Source: Gnomoniopsis sp. IMI 355080 (taxonomy: Eukaryota; Ascomycota; Sordariomycetes; Diaporthales; Gnomoniaceae). From it: a DNA stretch of 64,000 nt. Where the stretch lies: assembly GCA_027946555.1 (NCBI GenBank), contig JAPEVC010000097.1, positions 62,001 to 126,000 on the forward strand, in the 5' to 3' direction. The translations under genes were made by a program, and so were the position numbers. This document shows, piece after piece, positions 24,205 to 36,439 of the stretch. The notes below the pieces were generated by a model. That model did not search any database, was not told the origin of the DNA, and saw nothing but the letters and a program-made list of their open reading frames with translations. The first letter of the stretch is position 1; every line of letters starts with the position of its first letter.

Positions 24205-26047
24205 ATGGCGCTTCGTGCCCTTCTCTCGTTCCTGCCATTGGCATCACTTATTACAGCGGCCCCTAGCTTGGAGCCTGAGTCACTGTCGAAGCGATGTGTC
24301 CACTCGGCAGAGGACCGCAGCTGCTGGGGAGACTATGATCTCTCCACAAACTATTATGAAGTGGTCCCCGACACTGGGGTCACCCGCGAGTACTGGTTCA
24401 ACATTGTGAACACAACTGCTTCACCAGATGGCGTCGAGAAAATGGTGTTGTCAGTCAACGGCAGCATTCCTGGGCCTACAATCATTGCGTGAGTAAAGAC
24501 GAAGTTTGATACAAACCCCTTAGTACAAGGCTAAATTTTGATCACAGGGACTGGGGCGACAACGTTGTTGTACATGTGACCAACGCGTTGCAAGACAACG
24601 GCACATCCATTCACTTCCACGGTATTCGACAGAACTGGACAATGCAGAATGATGGTGTCGCCTCCTTGACCCAATGTCCTACGGCACCCGGCGACACAGT
24701 CACTTATCAATGGAGGGCTACCCAATACGGCTCATCCTGGTGGCATAGTCACTTCTACGTCCAGGCCGCAGATGGTATCTTTGGTGGAATTATCATCAAC
24801 GGACCCGCCACTGCGAATTATGACAATGATCTGGGCAACCTCGCAATCTTCGACTGGGACCACGAAACGGCGGATGCTCTCGTGGCACAGGCAGCTTACA
24901 GTGGCCCGCCTGAGATGGCAAATGGACTGATCAACGGAACAAACATCTTCACTCAAGATGACGGCACCGTAGTGGGCTCACGATGGGAGACTACCTTCAC
25001 CTCCGGCGAAAGCTACCGACTTCGTCTGGTCAACACGGCCGCTGACACACACTTCAAGTTCACCATTGACAACCACACAATGACAGTCATTGCGACTGAC
25101 TTTGTGCCTATCGTACCTTATACCACGGATGTGGTCAACATTGCCATTGGACAGCGATACGATGTCATCGTAACTGCCAACGCGCCAGCCGACAACTACT
25201 GGCTTCGCGCGATCGCACAGACTGCTTGCTCCGACAATGCGAACCCCGACAACATCAGGGGCATCATTCGCTACGCTGGCAACACCGACTCCACCGCGGA
25301 TCCCACTTCCACAGTCACTGCTTCCGCTGCCGTGGACGAGTGTGTTGACGAGCCCGTCGAAAGCCTGGTCCCTTACCTGAAGATCGACGCCTCGGACTCG
25401 GCTGATGAGACCGACGATTTCGCTGTCGCATTCACCAGCGAGGCGAACCGCTTTTACTGGTACATGTCCAACACCACCTTCATCAACCAATGGGACGACC
25501 CAACCATTGAGCAGGTCTATCAGCGCAGCATCGGCGAGGATGTGGTCTTCGACACGGCGCAGCACGTCTACGAACTGCCTGAGGCAGACAAGTGGGTGTA
25601 CTGGATCGTACAGACTGGCATGGCTGTGCCGCACCCTATGCACATGCACGGTCACGATTTCTGGGTTCTGGGCTCCGGTGATGGCACATTTGACGCCAGC
25701 ACTGCCAACCTGACAACGGTTAACTCACCTCGTCGTGACGTCGTTCTCCTGCCCGCTGATGGCTGGGTTGCATTTGCATTCAAGACCGACAACCCTGGTG
25801 TAAGTTCTTCACTTAAGGTTCTGCCTCAAATTGATGTGTTTCCACTTACTGATTTGCTCTTTCCCAGATTTGGCTTGTTCATTGTCACATCGCTTGGCAC
25901 ACGTCGGAGGGCCTCGCTGTCCAGATGGTCGAGAGAGAGTCCGAGATGATTGACCTCATGGATGTTGATGCCATGAACAGCACTTGCACCAACTGGGACA
26001 ATTACGTCAACTCTGTCGACCTGGCACAGGTTGACTCTGGCATATAA
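24205..26047 (+). CDS. Laccase (secreted multicopper oxidase)
   Basis: Three exons: 24205-24488, 24548-25799 and 25868-26047, giving 571 residues. The ATG at 24205 starts a signal peptide (about residues 1-19), then a short propeptide ending in KR at 29-30. All four copper-binding segments are intact: HFHG (117-120), HSH (161-163), HPMHMHGHDF (457-466) and HCHIAWH (517-523). The residue ten after the type-1 Cys is Leu528, an axial position linked in the family to intermediate to high redox potential. The protein ends in DSGI, matching the C-terminal plug of ascomycete laccases (DSGL/I/V), here without a removable extension. Laccases oxidise phenols and reduce oxygen to water; roles include lignin or phenolic detoxification and melanin chemistry. 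It converges with the DUF3500 gene. Confidence 0.96.
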
Positions 26048-26729
26048 GCTCACGCTGTCCTATCTCAGCAGCCAGCTAGCCGGTCTGGCTTCATTATGCT
26101 GTAAATATTCGGCCTTCTTCCTAATCTGACAAAACATGGGTGGGACTCAGACTTTGTAATATAATTAACTTGGCGGCGTTTCGGGTGCGGGTAAATTGCA
26201 TATATCCTGGGATCTGGGGGTCCGGATAGGTCGCCTTGACGGCGGTAGAAAATAATCGGGCCAGGAAAGCATACCAGTAGCCCAGGTTTACGAATTTGGG
26301 GATGCAGACAATTCATACATGAATAAAAAAAGATATTTATTTGAACGCATTTCGCTCTCAATAAGCAAGAACTCATTCAAATGTTGCCAGCAAATGTTGG
26401 ACATTGTTGTGTGGCTGATGAGTGGCATATCAAACATTGCCAAATATGTCAGCCTTGCGTGCGGAGTGACGTTGCATAGCAAGGCTGTGAGATTTCCCCG
26501 AGTTCTATGTTAGAGTATGACAAATCCCTCCTACGAAGCCCTTCTACGGAACAGTCTACAATTACCTAGTAGCTTGTAGGCATTTCAGAAGACAATATTT
26601 CTTGACACTAACCAGACTGACGTCGGAAAGAAGGCCTCTTATCTTTTAATCGCTACTGAATACATGCTGTCTACTTCAGCATCTTCAAATTTCCCTTCAA
26701 TTTCGCAGTTCTTACTACCACAACAGGTT
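26048..26729. other. Convergent 3' region of laccase and DUF3500 genes
   Basis: 680 bases, AT-rich in places, expected to hold both 3' untranslated regions and terminators. No coding frame with support. Confidence 0.5.
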
Positions 26730-28085
26730 TCAGTCTCTCTCTCCATGCCAACACCAGTCCTGCTCGACGCCTTGGATTTGAGGTCTGAGTGCCATGCCGT
26801 AGTCACCTGCATTTGGCGTCCTCAGAATAGTATGTATGTGGAATTTGGCAGGCTCCTTGTTAGCCAAGAATACGCCCGAGTGGTGGTCGAATTCGATGAT
26901 GACTACAGGGCTCTGAACCCTGTAGTAGAATGGATCCGTGTCGCTGTAGCCTCCGATCCAGCTGAAATAGGTCTCGTGAAACCAAGACTTGACGCTGTCA
27001 ACCCTGATCTTCCTTGCTGATACTGGCAGGTACAGGAAATATTCATTTACGATGCCGAGGATGAGCTCTTGCTGCTCTGGGCTCATCTCGGAAACAAGGA
27101 TACCTTCATACGGGACAATGCGATTGTCACGGTAGGCTCCGCAGAGATGGCGCTGATCATCGTGGTTCCATCGACCGTGGGGCATTGCTGGGTCTCGTAG
27201 CAGCTTGTAGGTCTGAGCTTTGGCCTGCTTCTCGGCAGGGAGGCTCTGCATCAGCTGTAGGCCTAGTCTTTCCTCGTTTTCGAGGATCCTTGTTCCCTTG
27301 TACTTGCCCTCGTCGATGAGGTTCGGCTCCGCGCCAGTGAACCATGGCGAGATAACGATCTGGGTCTTGTAGAAGAAAATGTTCAGACAGAGATGGTGAC
27401 CATAGAACGAGAATCCCCAGGGCCGGTCCGTAGAGGGCTCGCCAAAGAGGACGAAGTTGTAGCTGAACTCGTTCATCACCGCCGGGGACTTTACGAGCTC
27501 TCCCAGAAATCCGTTGACACGCGTTGCACCAACTGCCTTCTGATACCCCTCCGGAGACAGCGTTGTCTCCAGCACTTTGAACACCTTCTCTCGCAACTCA
27601 GTGCTGACCTCATCCATTCGGATGCCCTTATCGCTCAACAAGAATTCCGGATTGCTCCATGTCCGCCACTCCGGCGCATCAACGTGATACTTTACACGCT
27701 TCGCTTGCTCGGGCGTAAGTTCGGAGACCACGGCGTCCGCGGCCTTGACGATCTCATCGATGGGCACACCCTCATCTTGAACCTTGAAGACCTCTGGCCT
27801 GACCTTGCCTGTTGTTGGGTCAGTCACTCACAAGCTCCACCGGAACAAGACTTTTAGATCAGATTCCTACTAACCATCGTTTGTAACTCCCTTGAAAGGT
27901 TCTTTCAGTAGGTCTAGCCAGTGCATGTACAGGGCATGGAGCCAGGGCGGATTGCCACCCTTCTTGAATTCCTCGGCATAAACGTGAGCATCCTGCTTCG
28001 CCATGGTCGTGAATCTCGGGATGCTGAGATCGGGCAGGAACTGGCGATATTCTCCGCCATGGAGAGCCTGTTCTGCTGACCCCAT
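26730..28085 (-). CDS. DUF3500 family protein
   Basis: Two exons, 28085-27875 and 27808-26730, with a 66-base intron (GTTAGT...CAACAG) that joins NDG to KVRPEVF; 429 residues. The family pattern is clear across the second exon: WGFSFYGHHLCLNIFF, TQIVISPWFTGAEPN, ENEERLGLQLMQSL, then AYRDNRIVPYEGI, and FYYRVQSPVVIIEFDHHSGVFL near the end. DUF3500 proteins occur in bacteria and fungi, are soluble and have no settled function. The conserved His pairs (GHH, DHH) and acidic residues hint at a metal site, which is inference. No signal peptide is seen, so it is probably cytosolic. The C-terminus (after GDYG) is unusual in its last 20 residues, lacking the LLRQHY-like ending I expect. Confidence 0.88.
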
Positions 28086-29284
28086 CTTTGCTTAGACTGT
28101 GAGATCGCCGCTGTTTCTTGGAGAAAGTTTAGTCGTTTATCGCTTGTTTTCGGAGGGAAACGAGCAAGGTCAGAAAAGGCGCCTGGATGATGAGGTAATG
28201 TTGGACGTCGATGTGTAAAGTTCAGTGAGACAGTGAATGCTTCCAAGAAGGGGTGCGACCATCTTTTTGAGCTGCGTGTCAATCGCCCACGACAATGAGC
28301 TCGGAATTGCCGAGGACGTGTCGCGGAGAACTTAACCGGCCTAGCTTGCCGTAGTGTCCTGTTGTATTGTCCTTACTCCGTGGCATGAAATATAAATCCG
28401 TCCCGGACCGAGCATCGGACACCATTTCTACCAGCCGCGTGGTGCACTTCGGGACCAACACTGTAGCAGGTCAGGCTTCGCACAACACGGATTGCTCTGA
28501 TTGTGGGCTGTTGCACCACGTTTACCTTTTATCGCCATGCCGGTAAGACGCAATCTGTACCCACTTCCCCAGCTTCCGTACTCTCAACCGAGAGGAGGTT
28601 TTCCACAGTAGGCATCACTCACCATAATCCGGGGTAATAAGAGGGGTCAGGTACACTTTGCGACGCCCACCCCATTGGAATGACTCTGTCTTATTTGGGA
28701 TGAATACATGATGAATACGTTGCGTAAAACGAAGTCTCATGTTAATGGCAAAAATCTCCCCCGGGCCCCATTCAACGCCTTCCCAGTCCCCATCGCTTGC
28801 ATTGGTTCGGCAAGCTGCACCAGATTATCCCTCGCTGCAGTCTGTACCTAGGTACCCAGTATGGAACCACTGCCTCATGTCTACTTGATGCAGACCAGAC
28901 CTGGGAACGCTAATGTCTTGTCAATTAATGAAAAGCTGTAATAATCATGCTATACCTCACGAATACCTTCACCCTCTCGGGCTCACAAAATTGGAGAACA
29001 GACGAAGTCAAGTGCAAAATGGGCAGAGGTGATTTGTACCTTTGCTAAAAGCCAGAGAGTGAAAACAGCAGGTGAAGTCAAAGGGACCTTGTCTCAGGAG
29101 CGCGAGAACAGAGGCTTGAGGTTTGAAATCAAAATAGCATCATGGTGGGATTGGCTGTGACAAGATGTCTGTGAAAACGTTCTATCAATTCTGGTCCTAT
29201 TGCAAATCTCATACGCCATTCTCCATTAGTGTCGTCGTTCATAAGCTTCATTAATTCCTGGGGATTCCCAAAGGGATACTCGTT
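28086..29284. other. Intergenic, 1.2 kb
   Basis: Promoter of the DUF3500 gene and 3' region of the next minus-strand gene. Contains the perfect palindrome GTACCTAGGTAC at 28844-28855. Nothing coding is supported. Confidence 0.5.
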
Positions 29285-31160
29285 TCATGCCATGACTGAG
29301 ATGGCAACCTCGCGTTCATCATCCTTGTCCTTTTTCTTCTTGAAAAGGGTCTTTAGCATGCTCGACTTCTTCTCCTTCGGTCTCAACACTGCGTCGAGAG
29401 TGTTGTTCTCCTCACGACTACCATCCTCTATGGCCATGGTGGTCTTGGTTCGCACCGTAGTCTTTGACCGCGAGGATCGCCGGCTGTACTCGGTACCAGC
29501 CTCGCTCTCTAGGTCGCCGACTTTGCTCGTGTGAGCTCTACTACTAGTACGAACAGGGACCTCAACATCCTCGTCTTCGTTCCTGTGCGTGCGACGGCTG
29601 CGATGAGACTTTGAGGAACGATGTGTCCGGGTTGTCCTGATGGACATGGCGTCACCTCGGACCGACCTGACGGCCTCTGGCGTGATGAGTTCGAGATCGA
29701 CGCTCTCTTCATCCTCACCAGCGGGTGTAATGCCTCGTCGCCACGTCTCAATAGAGCTCAGCTCCTCGTCAAAGATCAGCGCATCGTCGTAACTCCCCGG
29801 GCCAGGAGGACCATACGAAGCACCGGCTGGGAAGGCAGACTGGCCATCGGGAATAGGGGCCTGCTCTTGCATCTCAAACGCCTGAGCATTCTCCTCCTTC
29901 TCGGCGGCGATGGCCTTGGCTTCCCTCATACGCTTGACAATCTTCCAGCCTCCAAAGAAGATCACCGTGACGCCGACGGCAACTCCCACGCCGATGAGGA
30001 ATTGCGGGCTGGCCAACAGTGCAAAGATGGCAGGGAAACCACCCTTCACGATGCCTAGGAAACCTGGGCTCATCGTCTTGAGCAGCGTGCTGAGCTCAGC
30101 CAATAACAGCGCGACAGCAGCCGCAGCCTCTGGCTTCTGCTGCAAGTGGTCAATGATGGACGTCGCCGTATGCTGGACACACTCAGCCTCGTCTAGCAGC
30201 GCATCAATGCGGCCCATAAGTTTCCGCGCATCCTCTTCCTTTTTCATCTCCTCCCGCCACTTGGCATCCTCCTCCTCTGCCACTGTCACCGGTCCCAGAT
30301 CTGTCCGCGAAGCCAAGTCCGGGGGAACGTTGCCGTACGCGAGGTTCATATCAATCTCCTTCTTCTTCTTCGTCTTCTTCGGTTTCCCAAGGCTGAGCTC
30401 AGAAGCTGCGCGACTTAGGGGAGGCTCAGTGGAAGCATGCACAAGTGTGGGCTTGCTCAGCGCCATGTCCCGCGGCGCAGTTTCCGCATATGGTGAGCGG
30501 TACGCCCGCGGGACTTGACTCGGTGCCGTCGCGGACACCTCAGTCAGCGTGCGCAGGTTGCTCTCGCTCAGTGGCGGGCGTGAGGCCGTTCCGGACTTGC
30601 TCGCGCGCGTCGTTTTCGTCCTGTGGCTTCCATGACTCCGTCGAGAGCTCGTCGCGGATCGCCCATCTTCGCCGGACCGCCTGCGGTCATCGTTCTCTGT
30701 GTAGCGTGAATGGGTGTATTCCTGCTCTTCCCCTTGCCCTTGGTCGAGGAAGTACTGTCGCTCGGGTACATCGTACTGTTCGTAATAGGTACCGGGACCG
30801 CGGGACCGTACGTCGAAAGTGTGGGCCTTGCGGAGACTGGGCCGCTCTGCAGCTGCAGCGCGCTCGGCTTTGATGGCAGCTTTTTTGTCTTGATAGGCTG
30901 CCTTGGCCTCCTTGAATATGTTGACAATGTGCTTGCCCTGGTAGATATTATGAATTGTTAGCGGCTACCTGACATCGAGCACATGGCAACAAGAGCATTC
31001 TGCAACCGGGCGGAGTTCGAGAGACGGCAGAAGTGAGATTCCGTGCGACGATGCAGGGTACAGTGGCACCATGCTGGGGGCTGTGTATAGTCCGGTAACT
31101 CACATTGGTGATGACTTTGCCCGACTTGTTAATGATAGTGACCGTCTCCGTTAGCTGCAT
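29285..31160 (-). CDS. Conserved Pezizomycotina protein with one central membrane segment
   Basis: Two exons: 31160-31104 and 30937-29285, 569 residues. The first exon is short (MQLTETVTIINKSGKVITN) and spliced by a 166-base intron (GTGAGT...TACCAG) to GKHIVNIFKEAKAAYQDKK, restoring one continuous basic helix. The middle has IDMNLAYGNVPPDLASRTDL, a helical stretch IDALLDEAECVQHTATSIIDHLQ, and a hydrophobic segment (FLIGVGVAVGVTVIFFGGW) after PAIFALLASPQ, the one clear membrane span. The C-terminal 200 residues are disordered, rich in Arg, Ser, Thr and Asp/Glu, ending in a Lys-rich cluster. I recognise the layout as a widespread but uncharacterised fungal family. Function unknown. Confidence 0.83.
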
Positions 31161-32151
31161 CTTGAACAGCTCTACGCGAACCAGTCGCAGCAATCGTGTG
31201 TAGCCAAGTGAAGCAGACGTCTGCCGTTCGATGTATGCAAAGAAAAGGTGCGTATTAAATGCTGCACAGCCCCTGAGTCTATTGTCACAGTCCTCCGCCG
31301 TGTCCAAATACGTACAATGACGAAGAAGAGGCGGTCAGTTGCGCAGTTTCAGGCGGCGCGGTTTCCAACCACCAAAATGAAGTGGACTAAAGGTATTCTG
31401 CAGAGATCCACAGTCTATTGTTGGTGAAAGTGATTCATTGTTGTCCCACTTAACGGATTCCGAAGGGAAGAGAAGGTTTTCAAGAGCAAAGATGTAGTAG
31501 CTCCTCAGCACTGCATTACTATGTATGTACAATGACCTAGTCTTAGCATGACAGCTCCATGCCAGGAGAGCCCAACTTCGTCAAGAGACCGCGTGTGGCG
31601 CCAATCCAGCGGCTCGGTCCTGGAGCCGCTGGTTATCAGCCGACCACTTAGGTTGGAATGGGCCCATCTGGCCGCTGGAGTGGCTAATAAAAGGGCAGCC
31701 AATTGCACCAAACAGCCGCCCTCTCAGGCACCTTTGCAGGCGGCAAGGTTTCCTCATAACCTTGGTATAGCCCCGAGTGGACACCACCCGGATGCCACCC
31801 GGATGCCATCCCGATCAACTCCAGTTTCCAACCAACTCATCATGCGCTGTTGGGTCGGCTCCACTCGATTGCATACGGACATCCAACTGCCCTTTCTGCC
31901 CAGAAGTCCGGACGATACTGAGCCCATTGCAATTGCGAGGCGGTCGAGGATGGCCTCAATCGTACGTGCCGTGTTCCAGAAACCCCGGTCGATGACTTCA
32001 ATGAGCAGCATTCACGGTTTTTTTAATTGTATAGTTTGAATTATGTCAGCACATCAATTGTATCAGGTGCCGCCAAAGAGGATATCTCTTCCAATGTCAG
32101 AACATTCCTCCCGTTCATGATTTATATATGTAACAACGCTTCCACAGCTTT
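31161..32151. other. Intergenic, about 1 kb, with a short tandem repeat
   Basis: Promoter of the preceding minus-strand gene and 3' region of the modin-like gene. At about 31783-31815 the 11-base unit CCACCCGGATG occurs twice exactly and a third time with changes (CCATCCCGATC). Frames on both strands overlap this repeat and are not called. Confidence 0.5.
31783..31815. repeat. Tandem CCACCCGGATG repeat
   Basis: Two exact 11-base copies and a third diverged copy (CCATCCCGATC) upstream of the 31160 gene. Confidence 0.6.
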
Positions 32152-34168
32152 CTATGCAATGAAGACTGGCAAACGACTTTGATATAGCTCGCTCCTGCTG
32201 ATCTGCACGTCCTTCTTATGGAAGTCATGCAGAAGCAGCCAACACAACATTCGGAACACAAGCGTACACCACACATCCTCGGCCAAATCCTCCTCCTTCT
32301 CGGTCGGCATCCTTCGTAGCTTCGTGTTTGCATTTTCCTCGGACCGAGGCTTTTCCACAAACAACTGCGGTGTCTCCGGCCGGGGCACAGGTGACACTAC
32401 AGGGGTCTCGTCATTGTCACTGGCGATGTCGAACTCGGAGCGCGAAGCAACTGAGGGCACATACGGTCCAGTCCCGCGTTTCTTCAGTGCCAATGGGCAA
32501 TTCTTGACCACGGTTGGACGCACGGTTTTGAAGTAAATCTCCATCAGCTTGCCCTGGCGCACCTCCGGAGCGGCCGAGTTAAGGTCCTCAAAGGTGGGCG
32601 TCCGGTCCTTGGAGGCCAGAGTTGAGTCGTCGCAACCGTCGTCACTTTCGGTCTGAGGACGCGGCTCATTGAGTAGCTTCATGACTTCCTGGATATGCTC
32701 ACGGACTACAAGCTGCACCATCTTCTCCATGCTGTCGTCTGACGTGAGAAATTTGTCACACTTCTCAATACTTTGGTGTAAGCAGCGCAGAAGGGCCATG
32801 GAGAAATCGCGTTCCTTCGCCCATCCCTTCAGATACAGTCCTAAGTTTTCTGCCCAGTCTTGCAACTGAAGAATGTGGTATGATGTCCGTATGGCGTGGT
32901 CATGGTTGAGATTGTGCCTGTACTCCAGCAGAAGTTTCCTCAAGGAGAAATTCTTCCTGTTCCAAGAGAAAGTTGTCGGGTTTGGGATGAAGCGGTAATA
33001 GGTGTTGGGCATGTACACCGACTGTCCTACCATCCCGATCATCTCAAATACAACTATGTGACGCCAGATTATCAGCTCTTGGCACGATATGCGAAAGGGC
33101 CACAGTCGACTTACCAGGAAATAGATGTGCATGCTTCATCTTGTCATCGCGGAAGTAATTGGTTGTCTTGGAATTGCAGCTGTAGTTGGTGAGTGATTCG
33201 ACGAGCTCTTCGGTGCTGCCAAATTGCAGCACACCAGAAGCCTTCGGGTCGTCAATGTCGTATATCACTTTCCCACCCTCACTCACTTCTGGGCCGTAGA
33301 TGGTGGGTACGTTGCCGAAGGCCAGCTTCTTCACCATGTCATTGGGAATGACACGGTGAGATGCGAACGAGTTGGAGCCATAGATCTGGAAGTGAAACAT
33401 GATGCCCAAGTCCTCCACATTTTGACCCGTCAGCAAGTAGCCGTTGCCCTCCGCGAGGTACTTGTGGTTGGACCTGTCGAACTCTTTCCAGTGCAGACCA
33501 AGCATAGCAGCCATTTCGATCATGTGGCAGATAGTCGTTGTCGCGTATGGCTTCCTGACTGCCGAAGGCATGGTGTCCCAGCTCTTCCGCTTGGGCTGCA
33601 ATGCCACCACCGCAGTGTGCTCCTCCCAAGAGGCAACGCGTTCGGGTAGGTGTACGGCAGCTTTGGGTCCCAAGGCCGCCTTGTCTTCTAACAGTTTCGA
33701 TTGCTGCCACACCATGCTGTTCTTCTCCATGGTCTGAAGCGCCTGTAACAGAATGAACCAGTTGGCGCGTTCGTTTTCCGCCGTGTGGACGGTCTCGCTA
33801 GCCCTTTTGGAATTCTTCATTCCCTCCTTGCTCCGCTTCTCGGCCTCATCAGACGGTGTCCTCGTGTCTGCCTCGCTCTGCGGGGTGCCACTAACGTGCC
33901 ACAGCGGTTGTCCTGGTAGAGGACCCTTTTGATTTGTGGCTGGACAGACGAACATGACCGGCACCTCGAATTGAACTTCGAACCGAAGCTCCGACCAGCG
34001 GAATTTCCTAGCTCTATAAAGTGACCATTGGCCCATCACCTGTTCGCCACAGTTCGAGAACCCTTCCGCGGAAGAGAAATATTGTTGTAAGAGCTGCAGT
34101 ATCGCACCGATCAAGGCAATGATGGATATGATCAGTGCCACCACGGACACAGCATCTGAGCTATCCAT
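32152..34168 (-). CDS. Modin-like fungal protein
   Basis: Two exons: 34168-33115 and 33053-32152, 651 residues, with a 61-base intron (GTAAGT...CATAG) that continues HLFPG into VVFEMIGMVGQSVY. Residues about 7-29 form a membrane anchor (VVALIISIIALIGAILQLLQQYF), then a motif characteristic of this fungal group: GYSxCGxxVMGxW-like (here GFSNCGEQVMGQWSLYRARKFRWSELRFEVQFEVP). The rest is soluble, with charged low-complexity insertions at 100-130 and 500-620. Related proteins are commonly annotated as modin after a Podospora vegetative-incompatibility modifier; the name does not define a biochemical activity. I am confident in the gene and fairly confident in the family. Confidence 0.82.
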
Positions 34169-36439
34169 TTGTGCCGTGTTGACCGTGGTCGGTGCCCGAT
34201 TTCAAGACCACGTCTAACGATGACTCGACCGACACGAGAGAACGAGCACTTTGTCCAGATCGCAAACAAAGCCAGCCAAGTTACAACTGCAAAGACGTAA
34301 GATTCTCTCCTTCAGAGGTGTGTCTTGGAGTGAAGAAGAGATGAATGTAGAGTAAGGATGTGTCAGGTCACAAAACTTAGAAATCAACATGGCAGGAGGA
34401 CTGGGCTTTCTTTTCTCAACTGCCAACAGCGCAGAGTAATACGGGAGAGAGTTGAGCGGGAGGGGCGCTGAATCCTTCGGATTCTACTCGAGGATTTGGA
34501 GAAGGCTGGCGTATAGCCAAAGCTGAAAAACTTGCACGTCCTTTGGCGATGCGCCCTGTGGCTGTACGCGCCATGGCGACAAAGCAGACGTTGCCAACAG
34601 AAAGAGCGGTCACCAACAAAAAGGGGGGCATCATGGAACGAAGCTGAAGGATTTCACCCTCAAGAGCCACACGATCTGCCTTCGACCGGCGCCGATGAAC
34701 GGTCGTGCGCTGTTGTTGCATAGGCAGGCGATCAGATTCCGACTGTTGGTTATCCTAGTTATCCACCAGGGGCCCTAGAGGGTTGCGGACCCTGCCAATC
34801 AAGAAACTTACGGGGGACCCCAGTGACTCCCGAAGGATTCGCTTGGGCGCTCTAGGCCCGCCCCGGCCCACACGAACCGGCCCTGTCCTCGCCGTCCGGT
34901 CCACTGGATGTTAGAACCTCGCCTGAAAGGATTTTCCCGGGAGGAGCAAACCTTCTTCAACGTCTCACGAACGTGTGTCTGCCACAAGTCATAATCTCTG
35001 CGCATATCTCTGGAACCATGCCAGAGCAGCAGCCAGCCCCCTTGATCAGCTTGGCTGGTCTAGGAGAGAATCTCGCACACCTTCAAGGTCGTTTGAGACA
35101 TAACTTGTGAGATACCTGGGACTAGCCGGAAGACGTGGCCACAAATTTGTGTAGGCGCCCAGGCGAATCTGAGACACCAACAGCATGCATTACTTGCAAC
35201 ATGCAGCCTTATTGGAACCACACAGTCGGGTTCGGGAACACAACCGAGTCGAGTTCTCAGCTCCGCCATGTGCTTTTAAAGCGTTGCTGTGACCAGCAGC
35301 TGGGATGGCTGCCTAGGCTTCATCAATTCATTGGATCACTCAGTATCTGTGGAGCTTATGCTGGCCTCTGAGTACCTGACTGGGAGCTGGGGTGTCTTTT
35401 TATATTTCTCAAGACAGGCGTTGATGTAGAAGCAGCCTGGTTTGCGACTGTGACAAGGCTTCAGGAAGTATTTATACAAAGGTGCATGCGCAGGGCGGGG
35501 CAGCGCGCCGAAGCCGTCGACATATAGATGAGTACCTACCTAGGTAGCTGGAAGGTGATGCCGACGATCCTGAGCACTCTTTGGACAGGACACGTCTGAG
35601 ACAGGGCCTTCGGTCAGCCGACTTGAGCTGGAGGCCAGGAACTCAAAAGGCCGGCGACATGCACAAGCATCAGTAGACTCTGGAAAGACACGGATTTGTT
35701 GCTGTCACAGTACTATGCGTGAAGGTCAACGACTAACTACCCACGTCTTGAAGTCTCTTATGTTGGCAACGTTTTTCGCTACTTCTCTTCATCAGGTATC
35801 TTCGCGACACAACAAAGTCCCATTTAAGTTGGAGCTTGGTGACTTCCTTGCGGTGCTGTGCTATTCACCATCATCAGGAAGGCTTCCATTTAGCAGCTAG
35901 TCTTCGGATTCAAGCGAAAAGAGCAATACTCAGATCCTCAACTATTTTGTGTCATCTATTCACGATGCGAGGGTAACCTTCGATTCCGTTGTCGCCATGT
36001 GCTACCTATCGCCCATGTACAGCGCATCAAATATCTACCAGGTCGGTACTACCGCAGTATATACCAACTATGAATACATCCATGACCACGCATATATGCC
36101 TGTCTAGACGGGCAGTCTCCCATTCGACTGTCCAAATCGCCTCCGACAAATACTCCGCGCTCGTACATGATTTCTCACCGATTACCTACCTGCCAAGCAC
36201 TTGTATACGGTGGTCGTAATGGCGTCAAGTGATGGTCTTGATGGCGCCATGGTCAGCCATGTGAGAGCTGAGGTTTTGATAAGAACCAGTCAAACGCGAC
36301 ATCTATGGTGTATAACCGGAAGGATGACCTCAGTCACTGGTCTTTTTGCAATCTCGATAGTCTGGTGCCTTTCGATCCGATTCGCATCGGTCAGGAACGA
36401 CGAGTTCTCTGAGACTACATACATATATATGTCGACACA
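34169..36439. other. Divergent intergenic region, 2.3 kb
   Basis: Upstream of both the modin-like gene and the cutinase. Contains the motif GTACCTACCTAGGTAGC at about 35532-35548. A minus frame at 34416-34721 (101 codons) has no domain and is not called. Just before the cutinase ATG lies CATACATATATATG (36419-36432), too close to be a TATA box. Confidence 0.5.

Noticed and set aside
24978..25655. 225-codon minus-strand frame
   Set aside because: Antisense to laccase exon 2; Val/Gly-rich shadow.
29910..30518. 202-codon plus-strand frame
   Set aside because: Antisense to the conserved membrane-protein gene; Ser-rich shadow.
34416..34721. 101-codon minus frame with an upstream start
   Set aside because: No domain, basic composition, no splice partner; likely chance.
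36419..36432. CATATATATG as TATA box of the cutinase
   Set aside because: It ends only 7 bases before the ATG, too close for a core promoter element.
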